Below the pieces are notes generated by a model that saw nothing but the letters and a program-made list of their open reading frames with translations, did no database searches and was not told the DNA's origin. Of a stretch of 64,000 bases of DNA, positions 26,701-34,725 are shown one piece after another; position 1 is the stretch's first letter; the number at the start of each line of letters is the position of its first letter. The stretch is from assembly GCF_023540835.1 (NCBI RefSeq), contig NZ_JALKCU010000001.1, positions 62,001-126,000 of the forward strand. Reading direction: 5' to 3'. The position numbers and the translations under genes are program-made. Origin of the DNA: Marivivens geojensis. Lineage in GTDB: Bacteria; Pseudomonadota; Alphaproteobacteria; Rhodobacterales; Rhodobacteraceae.

Positions 26701-28267
26701 GTTTCGACAGAACCGCAGAGGGAGTATCGTCACCCATCGATGCGATGAGTTCTTTGCCGTCCTCAGCCATCGTAGCCAAAACCTGCTCGAGCTCTTCGAG
26801 CGAATAGCCTGCAGCGACCTGACGTTTACGCAGAGCGTCGCCAGAGAACAGGGTCTTTTCTTCGACGTTGCCCATCAAATCGGTCAGGTCGACAACTTTC
26901 TCGATCCAGTCACCGAACGGCTGCGCAGACGCGAGTTTATTTTTCATCTCGAGGTCGTGGTAGAGCTTGCCCTCTTTCATATCGACGGCAATCAACTGAC
27001 CCGGACCGAGCGCGCCTTTTTCAACAACGGTCGCTTCATCAGTAGGGACCATGCCAACTTCAGAACCAGCGATCAGCTGACCGTCGCCGGTGACAACGTA
27101 GCGCAGCGGACGTAGGCCGTTACGGTCGAGACCACCGCAAACCCAACGACCATCAGTCATTGCGAGAGCAGCCGGACCATCCCAAGGCTCCATCACAGCG
27201 TTGCAGTAAGAGTACATATCCTGCCACGCCTGCGGCATGTCTTCGCCCTGCTTGGACCATGCTTCAGGAACAAGCATTGTTTTCGCCATCGGTGCGTTAC
27301 GGCCAGCGCGAACAAGAACTTCAAACACGGTATCAAGGGCACCAGAGTCGGAGGTGCCGGCAGGGATAATCGGTTTGATGTCTTCAGCCATGTCACCAAA
27401 GGTCGAAGATGCCATGCGAATCTCGTGGCTCTTCATCCAGTTGATGTTGCCTTTGATGGTGTTGATCTCACCGTTGTGCGCAAGCATGCGGAACGGCTGA
27501 GCCAAGCGCCACTCAGGGAAGGTGTTGGTCGAATAACGCTGGTGATAAATCGCAAAGGCCGATTCAAAACGTGCATCCATCAGGTCCGGATAGAATTCTG
27601 CAACCTGCTCTGCCAGCATCATGCCTTTGTAAATGATCGAACGGCAGGACAGCGAACAGAAATACAGCGATGGGATCTGAGCTGCCAGAGCGGCTTTCTC
27701 GATCCGACGACGAATGATGTAGAGTTCGCGCTCGAACTGCTCTTCGTCGATGTCTTTATCACAACGGATCAGGATCTGCTCGATCTCAGGGCGGGTCGCG
27801 TTCGCTTTCTCACCAAGGCAATCGGTTTTCACAGGAACGTGGCGCCATCCGTAGATGTAGTGACCCATGCGGAGCACTTCGGACTCAACGATTGTGCGGC
27901 AACGCTCTTGAGCCCCGAAATCGGTACGCGGCAGGAACACCTGACCAACTGCGATCAGTTTGTTCATGTCTGGCTCGTGGCCAGTGCGACGAATTTGGTC
28001 GTAGAAGAAGGTCACAGGAATCTGAACGTGGATACCCGCGCCATCACCCGTTTTACCGTCTGCGTCGACAGCGCCACGGTGCCAAATCGCCTTGAGCGCG
28101 TTGATCCCGTTATCGACCACTTTGCGGGACGGCTTACCATCAAGCGCAACAACAAGCCCAACACCGCAGGACGAATGTTCGTCGTCGGTACGGTAGAGGC
28201 TGTTCTTCGACATCCACTCGCGCTTTGCCTCTTCGGCTGCGACCCAGTTTTCATCATAGATGGTCAT
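23729..28267 (-). CDS. gltB: Glutamate synthase (NADPH) large subunit
   Basis: A 1512-residue GOGAT alpha subunit. The glutaminase catalytic Cys is residue 34 (DDEHSSCGVGLV), so a 33-residue propeptide is expected. The FMN/synthase region holds GGKSDSGEGGED-like SDSGEGGEDPAHF near 920 and the 3Fe-4S cysteine block CIMVRQCQSNTCPVGVCTQ near 1140. The beta-helical GXGXG domain forms the C-terminus. It works with GltD to make glutamate from glutamine and 2-oxoglutarate. Separated from gltD by one gene for a secreted protein. Confidence 0.96.
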   Translation of the reverse strand: MTIYDENWVAAEEAKREWMSKNSLYRTDDEHSSCGVGLVVALDGKPSRKVVDNGINALKAIWHRGAVDADGKTGDGAGIHVQIPVTFFYDQIRRTGHEPDMNKLIAVGQVFLPRTDFGAQERCRTIVESEVLRMGHYIYGWRHVPVKTDCLGEKANATRPEIEQILIRCDKDIDEEQFERELYIIRRRIEKAALAAQIPSLYFCSLSCRSIIYKGMMLAEQVAEFYPDLMDARFESAFAIYHQRYSTNTFPEWRLAQPFRMLAHNGEINTIKGNINWMKSHEIRMASSTFGDMAEDIKPIIPAGTSDSGALDTVFEVLVRAGRNAPMAKTMLVPEAWSKQGEDMPQAWQDMYSYCNAVMEPWDGPAALAMTDGRWVCGGLDRNGLRPLRYVVTGDGQLIAGSEVGMVPTDEATVVEKGALGPGQLIAVDMKEGKLYHDLEMKNKLASAQPFGDWIEKVVDLTDLMGNVEEKTLFSGDALRKRQVAAGYSLEELEQVLATMAEDGKELIASMGDDTPSAVLSKQYRPLSHFFRQNFSQVTNPPIDSLRETRVMSLKTRFGNLKNVLDEDSSQTEILVLESPFVGNAEFDKMVEQFGDSVAFIDCTFEAGSDQEALRQGLARVRSEAEDAVRSGAGHIVLTDEHQNESKVPMPMILATSAVHSWLTRKGLRTFTSINVRSAECIDPHYFAVLIGCGATTVNAYLAQDSLADRIERGLIDLSLTDAVENYRAAVDAGLLKIMSKMGISVLASYRGGLNFEAVGLSRAMVAEYFPGMHSRISGIGLHGIQHKLEEVHAKGWKSGANVLPIGGIYKSRRSGEKHAWEASTMHLLQSACDRASYELWKQYSTVMQSNPPIHLRDLLAIKPMGKPVPIEEVESITSIRKRFVTPGMSLGALSPEAHKLLNVAMNRIGAKSDSGEGGEDPAHFVPEPNGDNPSAKIKQVASGRFGVTAEYLNHCEELEIKVAQGAKPGEGGQLPGMKVTDLIARLRHSTKGVTLISPPPHHDIYSIEDLAQLIYDLKQINPTVKVTVKLVASSGVGTIAAGVAKAKADTILISGHNGGTGASPATSIKYAGLPWEMGLTEAHQVLAMNNLRDRVTLRTDGGLRTGRDIVMAAMMGAEEFGIGTAALIAMGCIMVRQCQSNTCPVGVCTQNPELRAKFTGTAEKVVNLITFYATEVREILASIGARSLNEVMGRADLLTQVSRGSAHLDDLDLNPLLITVDGADKIKYDLNKPRNVVPDTLDAEIVKDAERFLRDGEKMQLEYAVQNTLRTIGTRTSSHIVKNFGMRNSLQPDHLTVKLKGSAGQSLGAFGAPGLKIEVSGDANDYVGKGLSGATIVVRPPMNSPLVASENTIIGNTVLYGATDGYLFAAGRAGERFAVRNSGAKVVVEGCGSNGCEYMTGGVAVILGSIGPNFGAGMTGGMAYLYDPEGANEPLMNMETLVTCPVTVDHWEAQLKDLVERHAKETGSRKAAEILQHWEAEKANFVQVCPKEMLVHLKAPLTNEVAAMPAE

Positions 28268-28342
28268 GAGGCATCTCCTTGGAATTCAGGACATTGTCGG
28301 GCGCAACCGTCGCGCAACCGCAGTCATGATTAGTAATCAGGT

Positions 28343-29038
28343 TCATGAACGCACCGCCTTGGAGAGCGTAGCGCCACAGTCATAGATCGGGGTCATGGAC
28401 AGAAACCCGCCCTCACCCGGAAAGATAAAGTCGACAGGGCGATGATCTTGGGTGATCTTTTCGCCGCTGGCGGTCGTGAATGTGCGCACACCAGATAGAA
28501 AAGTGCGCCATTCGGGATGGACGTATTCGTTGCCTTGCACGGTTTCGATGTCACCGTTGGAACGTTCGATCTGCACCGCGAAACTGGTCACCAGAACGTC
28601 AACACCATCGATGGTCTCGGTTTCGCCGGTTAGCTGGTCTTCACCAATGTACTGGGTCGCCCCGCTTACATCGCCGTTTGTGAAAAACTCGAACGTATCG
28701 CCGCCTGTTGCCAACAACTCGGTTAATGACGCAGGGTCGAGAGCCCCAGCCATCAGCCGTGTTGTTTCACCACGGGCGGGTGAAAAACTCTCGATCCATT
28801 GGGCCTCGGCGTCAATAATACCGAGGTAGGTCATGCCTTCTTGATTGAAATCGACACGCCGCTGGTAGCCCTCGGGATCGTTTGCACAGTGAAAGATGTG
28901 AGACACAGTGCAGCTGCGTTTCTGCATGCTGACGTAGGCTTCACATCCTTCGGGCAAAGCAACCTGCTGCGCACCCACGGCAGAGCCAGCGGCGCAAACC
29001 GCTGTCAAAACCAAAGTGAGGGAGCGCAAACCGATCAT
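28343..29038 (-). CDS. Conserved secreted protein between gltD and gltB
   Basis: A 231-residue exported protein (MIGLRSLTLVLTAVCAAGSAVGAQQ signal). The mature part has cysteines in CEAYVSMQKRSCTVSHIFHC, which suggests a disulfide-bonded periplasmic protein. No catalytic motif is recognised. Start 29038 is chosen since it gives a signal peptide and lies 8 bp after the gltD stop. It sits inside the glt operon, yet its export makes a direct role in glutamate synthesis unlikely. Confidence 0.75.
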   Translation of the reverse strand: MIGLRSLTLVLTAVCAAGSAVGAQQVALPEGCEAYVSMQKRSCTVSHIFHCANDPEGYQRRVDFNQEGMTYLGIIDAEAQWIESFSPARGETTRLMAGALDPASLTELLATGGDTFEFFTNGDVSGATQYIGEDQLTGETETIDGVDVLVTSFAVQIERSNGDIETVQGNEYVHPEWRTFLSGVRTFTTASGEKITQDHRPVDFIFPGEGGFLSMTPIYDCGATLSKAVRS

Positions 29039-29046
29039 CGCAAGCC

Positions 29047-30489
29047 TTATTCCGCTGCTACCGTTGCCGATTGGCTCAGGTAGGACAGGATGGACTGAGC
29101 GCAGTCGCGACCGTCGCGGATTGCCCAAACAACGAGCGATGCACCGCGTACGATGTCACCTGCTGCATAAACGCCGTCGAGGCTTGTTTGGCCTGTGCCA
29201 AAGTCCGCCTTCACAGTGCCCCAACGGGTCACGTCCAGACCATCAACGCCCCATAGCTTCGGCAGGTCTTCGGGTTCAAAGCCCAGCGCTTTGATCACGA
29301 GGTCTGCAGGCTCGACATAGTCAGCGCCTTCGATCACTTCAGGCATTTGGCGGCCAGACGCATCTGGAGCACCCAGACGCATTTTCTGGACTTCAACGCC
29401 AGTGACAGAAGTATCGCCTTCAAACCCTTTAGGCGCAGCGAGCCAGACGAATTCGACGCCTTCCTCTTCTGCGTTCTGAGTTTCGCGCTGCGAACCCGGC
29501 ATGTTTGCACGGTCACGACGATAGAGACACTTCACCGAAGTCGCACCCTGACGGATCGCAGTCCGAACGCAGTCCATCGCGGTGTCACCACCGCCGATAA
29601 CAACGACGTTTTTGCCTTCTGCGTTCAATTCGCCCGAATCGTATTCAGGAACATCGTCGCCAAAATTCTTGCGGTTCGACGCTGTGAGGTAATCGATCGC
29701 ACGAACGATACCTGACGCCTCGGAGCCCGGAGCAACCAAATCGCGGGTCTTGTAAACGCCGGTCGAAATCAGGATCGCATCATGCTTTCCACGGATAGCA
29801 TCAAAGGTCAGATCCTCGCCGACATTGCAGTTCATGACGAACTCAACGCCAGCGTCTTCCAACTGCGCGATGCGACGCATCACGACGTCTTTTTCCAACT
29901 TGAAGCCCGGAATACCGTAGGTGAGCAGACCGCCAGCGCGGTCGTAACGATCATAAACGGTGACTTGAACGCCTTGGCGACGAAGCACATCAGCAGCAGC
30001 GAGGCCAGCAGGACCAGCGCCGATGATGCCAACGGATTCGCTACGCTCTGCGGCAGGAACGATTGGTTTCACCCAACCCTGCTCCCACGCGGTGTCAGTG
30101 ATGTACTTCTCAACCGAACCAATGGTGACAGTACCGTGGCCCGATTGTTCGATGACACAGTTACCTTCGCACAGGCGGTCTTGCGGGCAGATGCGACCAC
30201 AGATTTCTGGGAAGGTGTTTGTCGCTTGGCTGATCTCATATGCTTCTTGCAAACGGCCAGAGGCAGTCATGCGGAGCCAATCAGGGATGTTGTTGTGCAG
30301 CGGGCAATGCGCCTGACAATAAGGCACACCACACTGGCTACAACGGCTCGCCTGCTCCTCTGCTTTCGCAGCAGCGAACTCGGAATAAATTTCGTTGAAG
30401 TCCTCACGACGAACTTCCGCGCCACGCTTTTCGGGCATGTCACGGCCAACCGTCACGAACTTTAGCATCTTTTCAGTAGCCACAGGCAT
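29047..30489 (-). CDS. gltD: Glutamate synthase (NADPH) small subunit
   Basis: A 480-residue FAD/NADPH subunit. N-terminal 4Fe-4S cysteines (CSQCGVPYCQAHCP; CGRICPQDRLCEGNCV) lie in the first 110 residues. FAD-binding GAGPAGLAAADVLRRQG and NADPH-binding GGGDTAMDCVRTA follow, then the C-terminal GVYAAGDIVRGASLVVWAI. It supplies electrons to GltB. The start MPVATEKMLK (30489) is preceded by ggaggg very close to the ATG; an in-frame ATG seven codons later is another choice. Confidence 0.95.
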   Translation of the reverse strand: MPVATEKMLKFVTVGRDMPEKRGAEVRREDFNEIYSEFAAAKAEEQASRCSQCGVPYCQAHCPLHNNIPDWLRMTASGRLQEAYEISQATNTFPEICGRICPQDRLCEGNCVIEQSGHGTVTIGSVEKYITDTAWEQGWVKPIVPAAERSESVGIIGAGPAGLAAADVLRRQGVQVTVYDRYDRAGGLLTYGIPGFKLEKDVVMRRIAQLEDAGVEFVMNCNVGEDLTFDAIRGKHDAILISTGVYKTRDLVAPGSEASGIVRAIDYLTASNRKNFGDDVPEYDSGELNAEGKNVVVIGGGDTAMDCVRTAIRQGATSVKCLYRRDRANMPGSQRETQNAEEEGVEFVWLAAPKGFEGDTSVTGVEVQKMRLGAPDASGRQMPEVIEGADYVEPADLVIKALGFEPEDLPKLWGVDGLDVTRWGTVKADFGTGQTSLDGVYAAGDIVRGASLVVWAIRDGRDCAQSILSYLSQSATVAAE

Positions 30490-30702
30490 CCCTCCGCAGT
30501 CTTCTCGGAGTTGCTGATTAATTCGTCTCAAAAGAAAAGAAAAGTCAAAAGTACTGACCTATTTTTCAATAATTAGCCTTCCAGCACCCTCAAGGTCGGA
30601 CAATTGATCAAAATTTAGGTAACTTATGCTGACCTTTTAAAGTTACCCGAAATGGATCATGACAATCCTCGTAGGCATCAAAATCGCTCAAGGTCGGAAT
30701 TC

Positions 30703-31506
30703 ATGAGTCTCTACTACCTGCTTTTAGTTGCTGTAATTCAAGGACTTACAGAATTTCTGCCCGTATCATCCTCGGGTCACCTCGTTCTACTTCCACATCT
30801 TGTCGGAACCCAAGACCAAGGCCCCGCGATTGATGTCGCCGTTCATGTCGGCACTTTGGGCGCTGTCATACTTTTCTTCTGGCAGGATGTGAAAAGTGCG
30901 ATTTTGGGCGTCCCCCGCATGCTCACAGGACGAATCGATACCGATGGTTCGAAATTAGCGTTCCTTTTGATGATCGCCACGATCCCCGTCGTCATCATAG
31001 GGCTGATACTCAAAGTGACAGGACTTGCCGATCAAATGCGGTCCATCACTGTGATTGGCTGGTCGATGCTGCTGTTTGGCGTCGTGCTTTACTATTACGA
31101 CCAGATCGGCTCCGAAGAAAAAACCATTCAGGACTGGACCTTGGGCGAAGCGATCAAGCTCGGTCTTTGGCAAGCCGTAGCTCTGATCCCAGGCACCTCG
31201 CGTTCTGGCATCACGATCACTGGGGCTCGCAAGATGGGCTACAACCGCAAAGACGGTGCCCGCATTTCCATGTTGATGTCCATTCCAACAATCATAGCCT
31301 CAGGTGTTCTGCTGGGTGCGGATGTGATTGGTCAAGCCGACTGGGAATTGCTAAAATTAGCCGGCATCGGTGCAATATTTGCCTTTGCCGCCGCGATGCT
31401 CGCTCTGTCTTTGATGATGAAGCTTCTGAACACGATCAGCTTTACGCCCTACGTCATCTATCGCGTCATCCTTGGCGTCATCCTTATCGCTGTCGCATAT
31501 ACGTAA
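30703..31506 (+). CDS. uppP: Undecaprenyl-diphosphate phosphatase
   Basis: A 267-residue polytopic inner-membrane protein. The BacA/UppP motifs are present: QGLTEFLPVSSSGHL near residue 10-25 and PGTSRSGITI near 165-175. It recycles undecaprenyl pyrophosphate to the monophosphate carrier lipid for peptidoglycan and surface polysaccharides. The start MSLYYLLL is preceded by aaggtcgg. It is divergent from gltD and ends at a shared terminator. Confidence 0.93.
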   Translation: MSLYYLLLVAVIQGLTEFLPVSSSGHLVLLPHLVGTQDQGPAIDVAVHVGTLGAVILFFWQDVKSAILGVPRMLTGRIDTDGSKLAFLLMIATIPVVIIGLILKVTGLADQMRSITVIGWSMLLFGVVLYYYDQIGSEEKTIQDWTLGEAIKLGLWQAVALIPGTSRSGITITGARKMGYNRKDGARISMLMSIPTIIASGVLLGADVIGQADWELLKLAGIGAIFAFAAAMLALSLMMKLLNTISFTPYVIYRVILGVILIAVAYT

Positions 31507-31509
31507 AAA

Positions 31510-31533
31510 GGCGCACCGATGGTGCGCCCCTTT
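31510..31533. terminator. Bidirectional terminator between uppP and the NDUFA9-like gene
   Basis: Stem GGCGCACC / GGTGCGCC (31510-31517 and 31521-31528) flanked by A-rich sequence on the left and TTTAAAA on the right, so U-tracts form on both strands. It lies between convergent genes. Confidence 0.8.
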
Positions 31534-31557
31534 AAAATGCTTGGAAACCTGAGAGGC

Positions 31558-32541
31558 TTAGCTGTGTTTCAGGTTTTTTGCTGAATCCTTGATCGCGTCA
31601 TACTGACCCGACGGACGGAAGCGCCACAGGTAGTCGGGCAATACTGCTTCCATGTTTGTCGGAACAATACCAAACGCCTCAAAGCCCTGAGCGCCTTCGC
31701 TCACAACGTTGTCGACGCGAAGGTTTTTCACCTGATCACTGGTGATCGGTGCCTTTACGATGCCGAGCGATAGCGCTTGACCGATACCACCAAAGGTGGC
31801 AATCAATTTTGCGATTCCAAATGGGATATTCAGAACCAAACGGTGACGATGAACGATCGTCAGCATCGTTTCCATCAGCTCGCGGAATGTCGCGACAGCA
31901 GGACCACCTAGTTCATAGGTGCCCGATGCCACATCACCGACGACAGATTTGACTGCAGCCTGAGCCACATCATCCACCCATACCGGCTGGAACTTTGTAT
32001 CAGCGCCAACGACTGGAAGGATCGGACCAAAACGGGTCATGCCTGCGAAGCGGTTAAAGAACTCATCCTCGGAACCGAAAATGATCGATGGGCGCAAGAT
32101 GATTGCCGAAGGGAATTCTGCCAGAACCGCCGCTTCACCAGCCGCTTTGGTCTGTGCGTATTCGCTGTCCGCATCCGCATCAGCGCCGATCGCAGAAATC
32201 TGAACCAACCGTGCAACGCCTTTTTCGGCAGCCAGACGTGCAACGCGAGCCGCGCCTTCTACTTGAATCGATTGGAATGTGTTGCGACCCGACTCAGCCA
32301 AGATACCGACACAGTTCACAACGGCATCTGCACCATCCATGACCGCAGCAACGCTCGCATCATCGCGAATATTGCAGAAAACTGGCTCGACCTGACCGAC
32401 AGCGCCATAAGGTTTAACGAACAGCGCCTCATTGGGATCGCGAGTTGCGACGCGCACGCGCCACCCCTGCTGAGCCATACGACGAGCAATATAACGACCG
32501 ACGAAACCCGATCCGCCGTAGATTGTGACAAGCTTGGACAT
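31558..32541 (-). CDS. NDUFA9-like NAD(P)-binding protein (atypical SDR)
   Basis: A 327-residue Rossmann protein. The glycine motif TIYGGSGFVGRYIARRM is at the N-terminus, followed by SAIGAD and a YxxxK-like YAQTKAAGE block. It belongs to the group of alphaproteobacterial homologues of mitochondrial complex I subunit NDUFA9. Catalysis is uncertain; a structural or assembly role with NADH dehydrogenase is known for the eukaryotic relative. Monocistronic by layout. Confidence 0.85.
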   Translation of the reverse strand: MSKLVTIYGGSGFVGRYIARRMAQQGWRVRVATRDPNEALFVKPYGAVGQVEPVFCNIRDDASVAAVMDGADAVVNCVGILAESGRNTFQSIQVEGAARVARLAAEKGVARLVQISAIGADADADSEYAQTKAAGEAAVLAEFPSAIILRPSIIFGSEDEFFNRFAGMTRFGPILPVVGADTKFQPVWVDDVAQAAVKSVVGDVASGTYELGGPAVATFRELMETMLTIVHRHRLVLNIPFGIAKLIATFGGIGQALSLGIVKAPITSDQVKNLRVDNVVSEGAQGFEAFGIVPTNMEAVLPDYLWRFRPSGQYDAIKDSAKNLKHS

Positions 32542-32680
32542 GGAGCGCCTCTTTCGAAAACTTGGCTTGGTTTACCCCTCGGGCCCTTGGCAGACAAGGC
32601 GCAATCGGGGTTTTGCATTTTCTTCATGAAATAGCATTGACAGTGCCACGCCCCACTCGTAGAAGCCCGCCACCATCTGT

Positions 32681-32767
<87 letters not shown>

Positions 32768-32859
32768 TGTAAATCAAATAACTACTTGATTTATATAGTA
32801 ATTATTCAGAAATTTCGAAGTTTATCCCCCCAATTATCCACCTTAACACGTGAGGTAAC

Positions 32860-33336
32860 TCAGCTATTCGCCGCTTGGCTTTCCCGCCAGCGCGCCCATC
32901 TGCGATGCTGGGCTTGCGATTGACGCAACCTACCTTCAGGTGTTTTTGAGCCGGTAGATGCGCCGCCGTGATATTTGCAACGGCGCTTGTGTTGCATCGG
33001 CTTGCATTGGCACGGGCTGCCATTCCGTGTTTTTGCGCCACATCGTTCTAATTCCCCGTGACGCGCGCACGTTGCCGGTGTCGCAAAATTCACAAACACA
33101 TCGTTTGAGCATAATCGCTTTGTGAGGGACGGTTCGGGCAACCGTAAGCCCAACGAACTGATAATTAGCCGAGGAGCGTAGCCATATGTGTCAACAATTG
33201 GCTTTTGCTCCCAATAGCGGATGGTATCAGGATGCAAACCTACCAAGCCGCCTAACATCCGGCGTGATAGATTAAGGGCAGTGCGGGCTTTCTTAAGTTC
33301 GCTTCCAGTCAAATGCCCAGCCTTATATTCGAACAT
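32860..33336 (-). CDS. HTH plus HGGxSTG-domain protein
   Basis: A 158-residue protein in two parts. Residues about 8-45 look like a helix-turn-helix that reads LTGSELKKARTALNLSRRMLGGLVGLHPDTIRYWEQ. The C-terminus has a small cysteine/histidine module, CGAKTRNGSPCQCKPMQHKRRCKYHGGASTG, then a basic tail. HGGxSTG modules are common in phage and mobile element proteins and are of unknown function; the Cys-His pattern could bind zinc. It is the gene closest to attL. The frame is open to 33366, but the ATG at 33336 best fits the HTH. Confidence 0.75.
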   Translation of the reverse strand: MFEYKAGHLTGSELKKARTALNLSRRMLGGLVGLHPDTIRYWEQKPIVDTYGYAPRLIISSLGLRLPEPSLTKRLCSNDVFVNFATPATCARHGELERCGAKTRNGSPCQCKPMQHKRRCKYHGGASTGSKTPEGRLRQSQAQHRRWARWRESQAANS

Positions 33337-33366
33337 CCACAAATCTGTTATAATATAACATATCAA

Positions 33367-33707
33367 AAATTAGGATAAAAGTAGACTAAGTTTCTCGAGA
33401 ACTGCGTCGGAAACGCAGATAAGGCCGACCGCAAGGACATGCAGAAGTCAGGTTAAAAACCCGTGGCTACTTCAAGACCCTATGCGCCGCAGGTCTCGCC
33501 GAATAGTGCCAACTTGGTGCAATCTGAGTGCTGAGTTAAACGGCAAGTGGAGACGAGTTCGAATTAGTCTGACAGCACCGTCGGTATAGATCAAAGAAAC
33601 GCTAGATCAAGATATACCTTCGCGAACAAAAACGCGCGCAATATTAGGATTGTCACATTCAACGTCTGCACCTACAACAAAGTATCACTTTGCGATCGGA
33701 TGAGATT
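33367..33707. other. Gene-free stretch in the island before the inverse autotransporter
   Basis: About 340 bp without a supportable gene. It holds a small hairpin, CTGCGT-CGGAA-ACGCAG, at 33402-33418, and A/T-rich patches before the start of the beta-barrel gene. It is the likely promoter region for the two cargo genes and for the HGGxSTG gene on the opposite strand, but no clear consensus promoter could be picked out. Confidence 0.5.
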
Positions 33708-34664
33708 ATGACCTACCATCACGCTTTTGTTGCTGGCGCTTTAGCCGCAGTCGTCGTTGCGCTCCCTGTTGCTGCTGAAAATCAGGTTGCCTTCGATAAT
33801 GATATCAGCTCTTTCATGTTGAGCATTGCTCAATCGCCAGACCCAGAAAGTCAGGTCGTATCAATCGTCAAAGACTTCGCTCTTGGCACCGTAAACAACC
33901 GACTAAACCTGTTAGAGGAACGGGCGACTGGCACCAACAGCAACTGGAAATACTTAGGGCTAGAGCTTGGCGTCAGCGATGATCAAATCGCTCTCGAAGC
34001 GATGTCGGTCTATGGTCTATACGAGAACAAAAACTGGTTCCTTTTTAACCAGAGTTCGCTTGTGAACTACAATGACAGAACAACACTGAACGTTGGCTTT
34101 GGCGCTCGCCATATCAATGACCCCGAGACCTTTATTCTTGGAGCCAACATTTTTCATGATTATGAATTTGGGTCCGAGCATCGACGTCTAGGCCTCGGCT
34201 TTGAGGCACTTTCCGAGGACCTTGAGTTCCGGGTCAACGGTTACCGGGCTTTAACCGATGAAATTATCTACAAGGGCATCAGTGAAACCGCAATGGATGG
34301 TTATGATGTCAAATTTACTTACAACTTGCCACTCTGGTATCAGAGCGACGTTTACTTCCTGGCAACAGAGTGGGATGGAACGGCAGGCTATTCGACATCC
34401 AATAGAGAACTTGGTTTTAACACCGAAATTTTACCTGGACTTACAGGCCGTATCGCATTGAACGAAACTGACAATGACGATGCAAAAGTGGAAGCCTCGC
34501 TAAATTATTCTATCGCGCTCGGAGGCGAACGCCAATCTAGATCGATGCGCTCAGTACGTAACGGCAATCCTTCAATTCGCCACATGTTGTACGAACCCGT
34601 AGAGCGCGAAAACCGCATCATGAAACAGTCAGTCGAGGCTGGCGTAATCGTGAGCGGCTACTAA
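33708..34664 (+). CDS. Inverse-autotransporter beta-domain protein without passenger
   Basis: A 318-residue exported protein. The signal peptide ends near AAAENQ (residue 25). The body matches the intimin/invasin beta-barrel: NQSSLVNYNDRTTLNVGFGARHI at about 114-136, GANIFHDYEF then HRRLGLGFEAL at about 145-168, NGYRALTD near 190 and GYDVKFTYNLPLW near 213. It should form a 12-stranded outer membrane barrel. In intimins a C-terminal passenger of Ig-like domains follows; here the chain ends about 50 residues after the last strands. The next gene, a secreted protein, may be its partner. Start ATG 33708 is chosen over an upstream TTG at 33690. Confidence 0.82.
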   Translation: MTYHHAFVAGALAAVVVALPVAAENQVAFDNDISSFMLSIAQSPDPESQVVSIVKDFALGTVNNRLNLLEERATGTNSNWKYLGLELGVSDDQIALEAMSVYGLYENKNWFLFNQSSLVNYNDRTTLNVGFGARHINDPETFILGANIFHDYEFGSEHRRLGLGFEALSEDLEFRVNGYRALTDEIIYKGISETAMDGYDVKFTYNLPLWYQSDVYFLATEWDGTAGYSTSNRELGFNTEILPGLTGRIALNETDNDDAKVEASLNYSIALGGERQSRSMRSVRNGNPSIRHMLYEPVERENRIMKQSVEAGVIVSGY

Positions 34665-34725
34665 CGGTTTAGCTGCCCACCTTTAACAAGCACTCACAGC
34701 ACAATAAACGTTTGGATCTTCTCAA

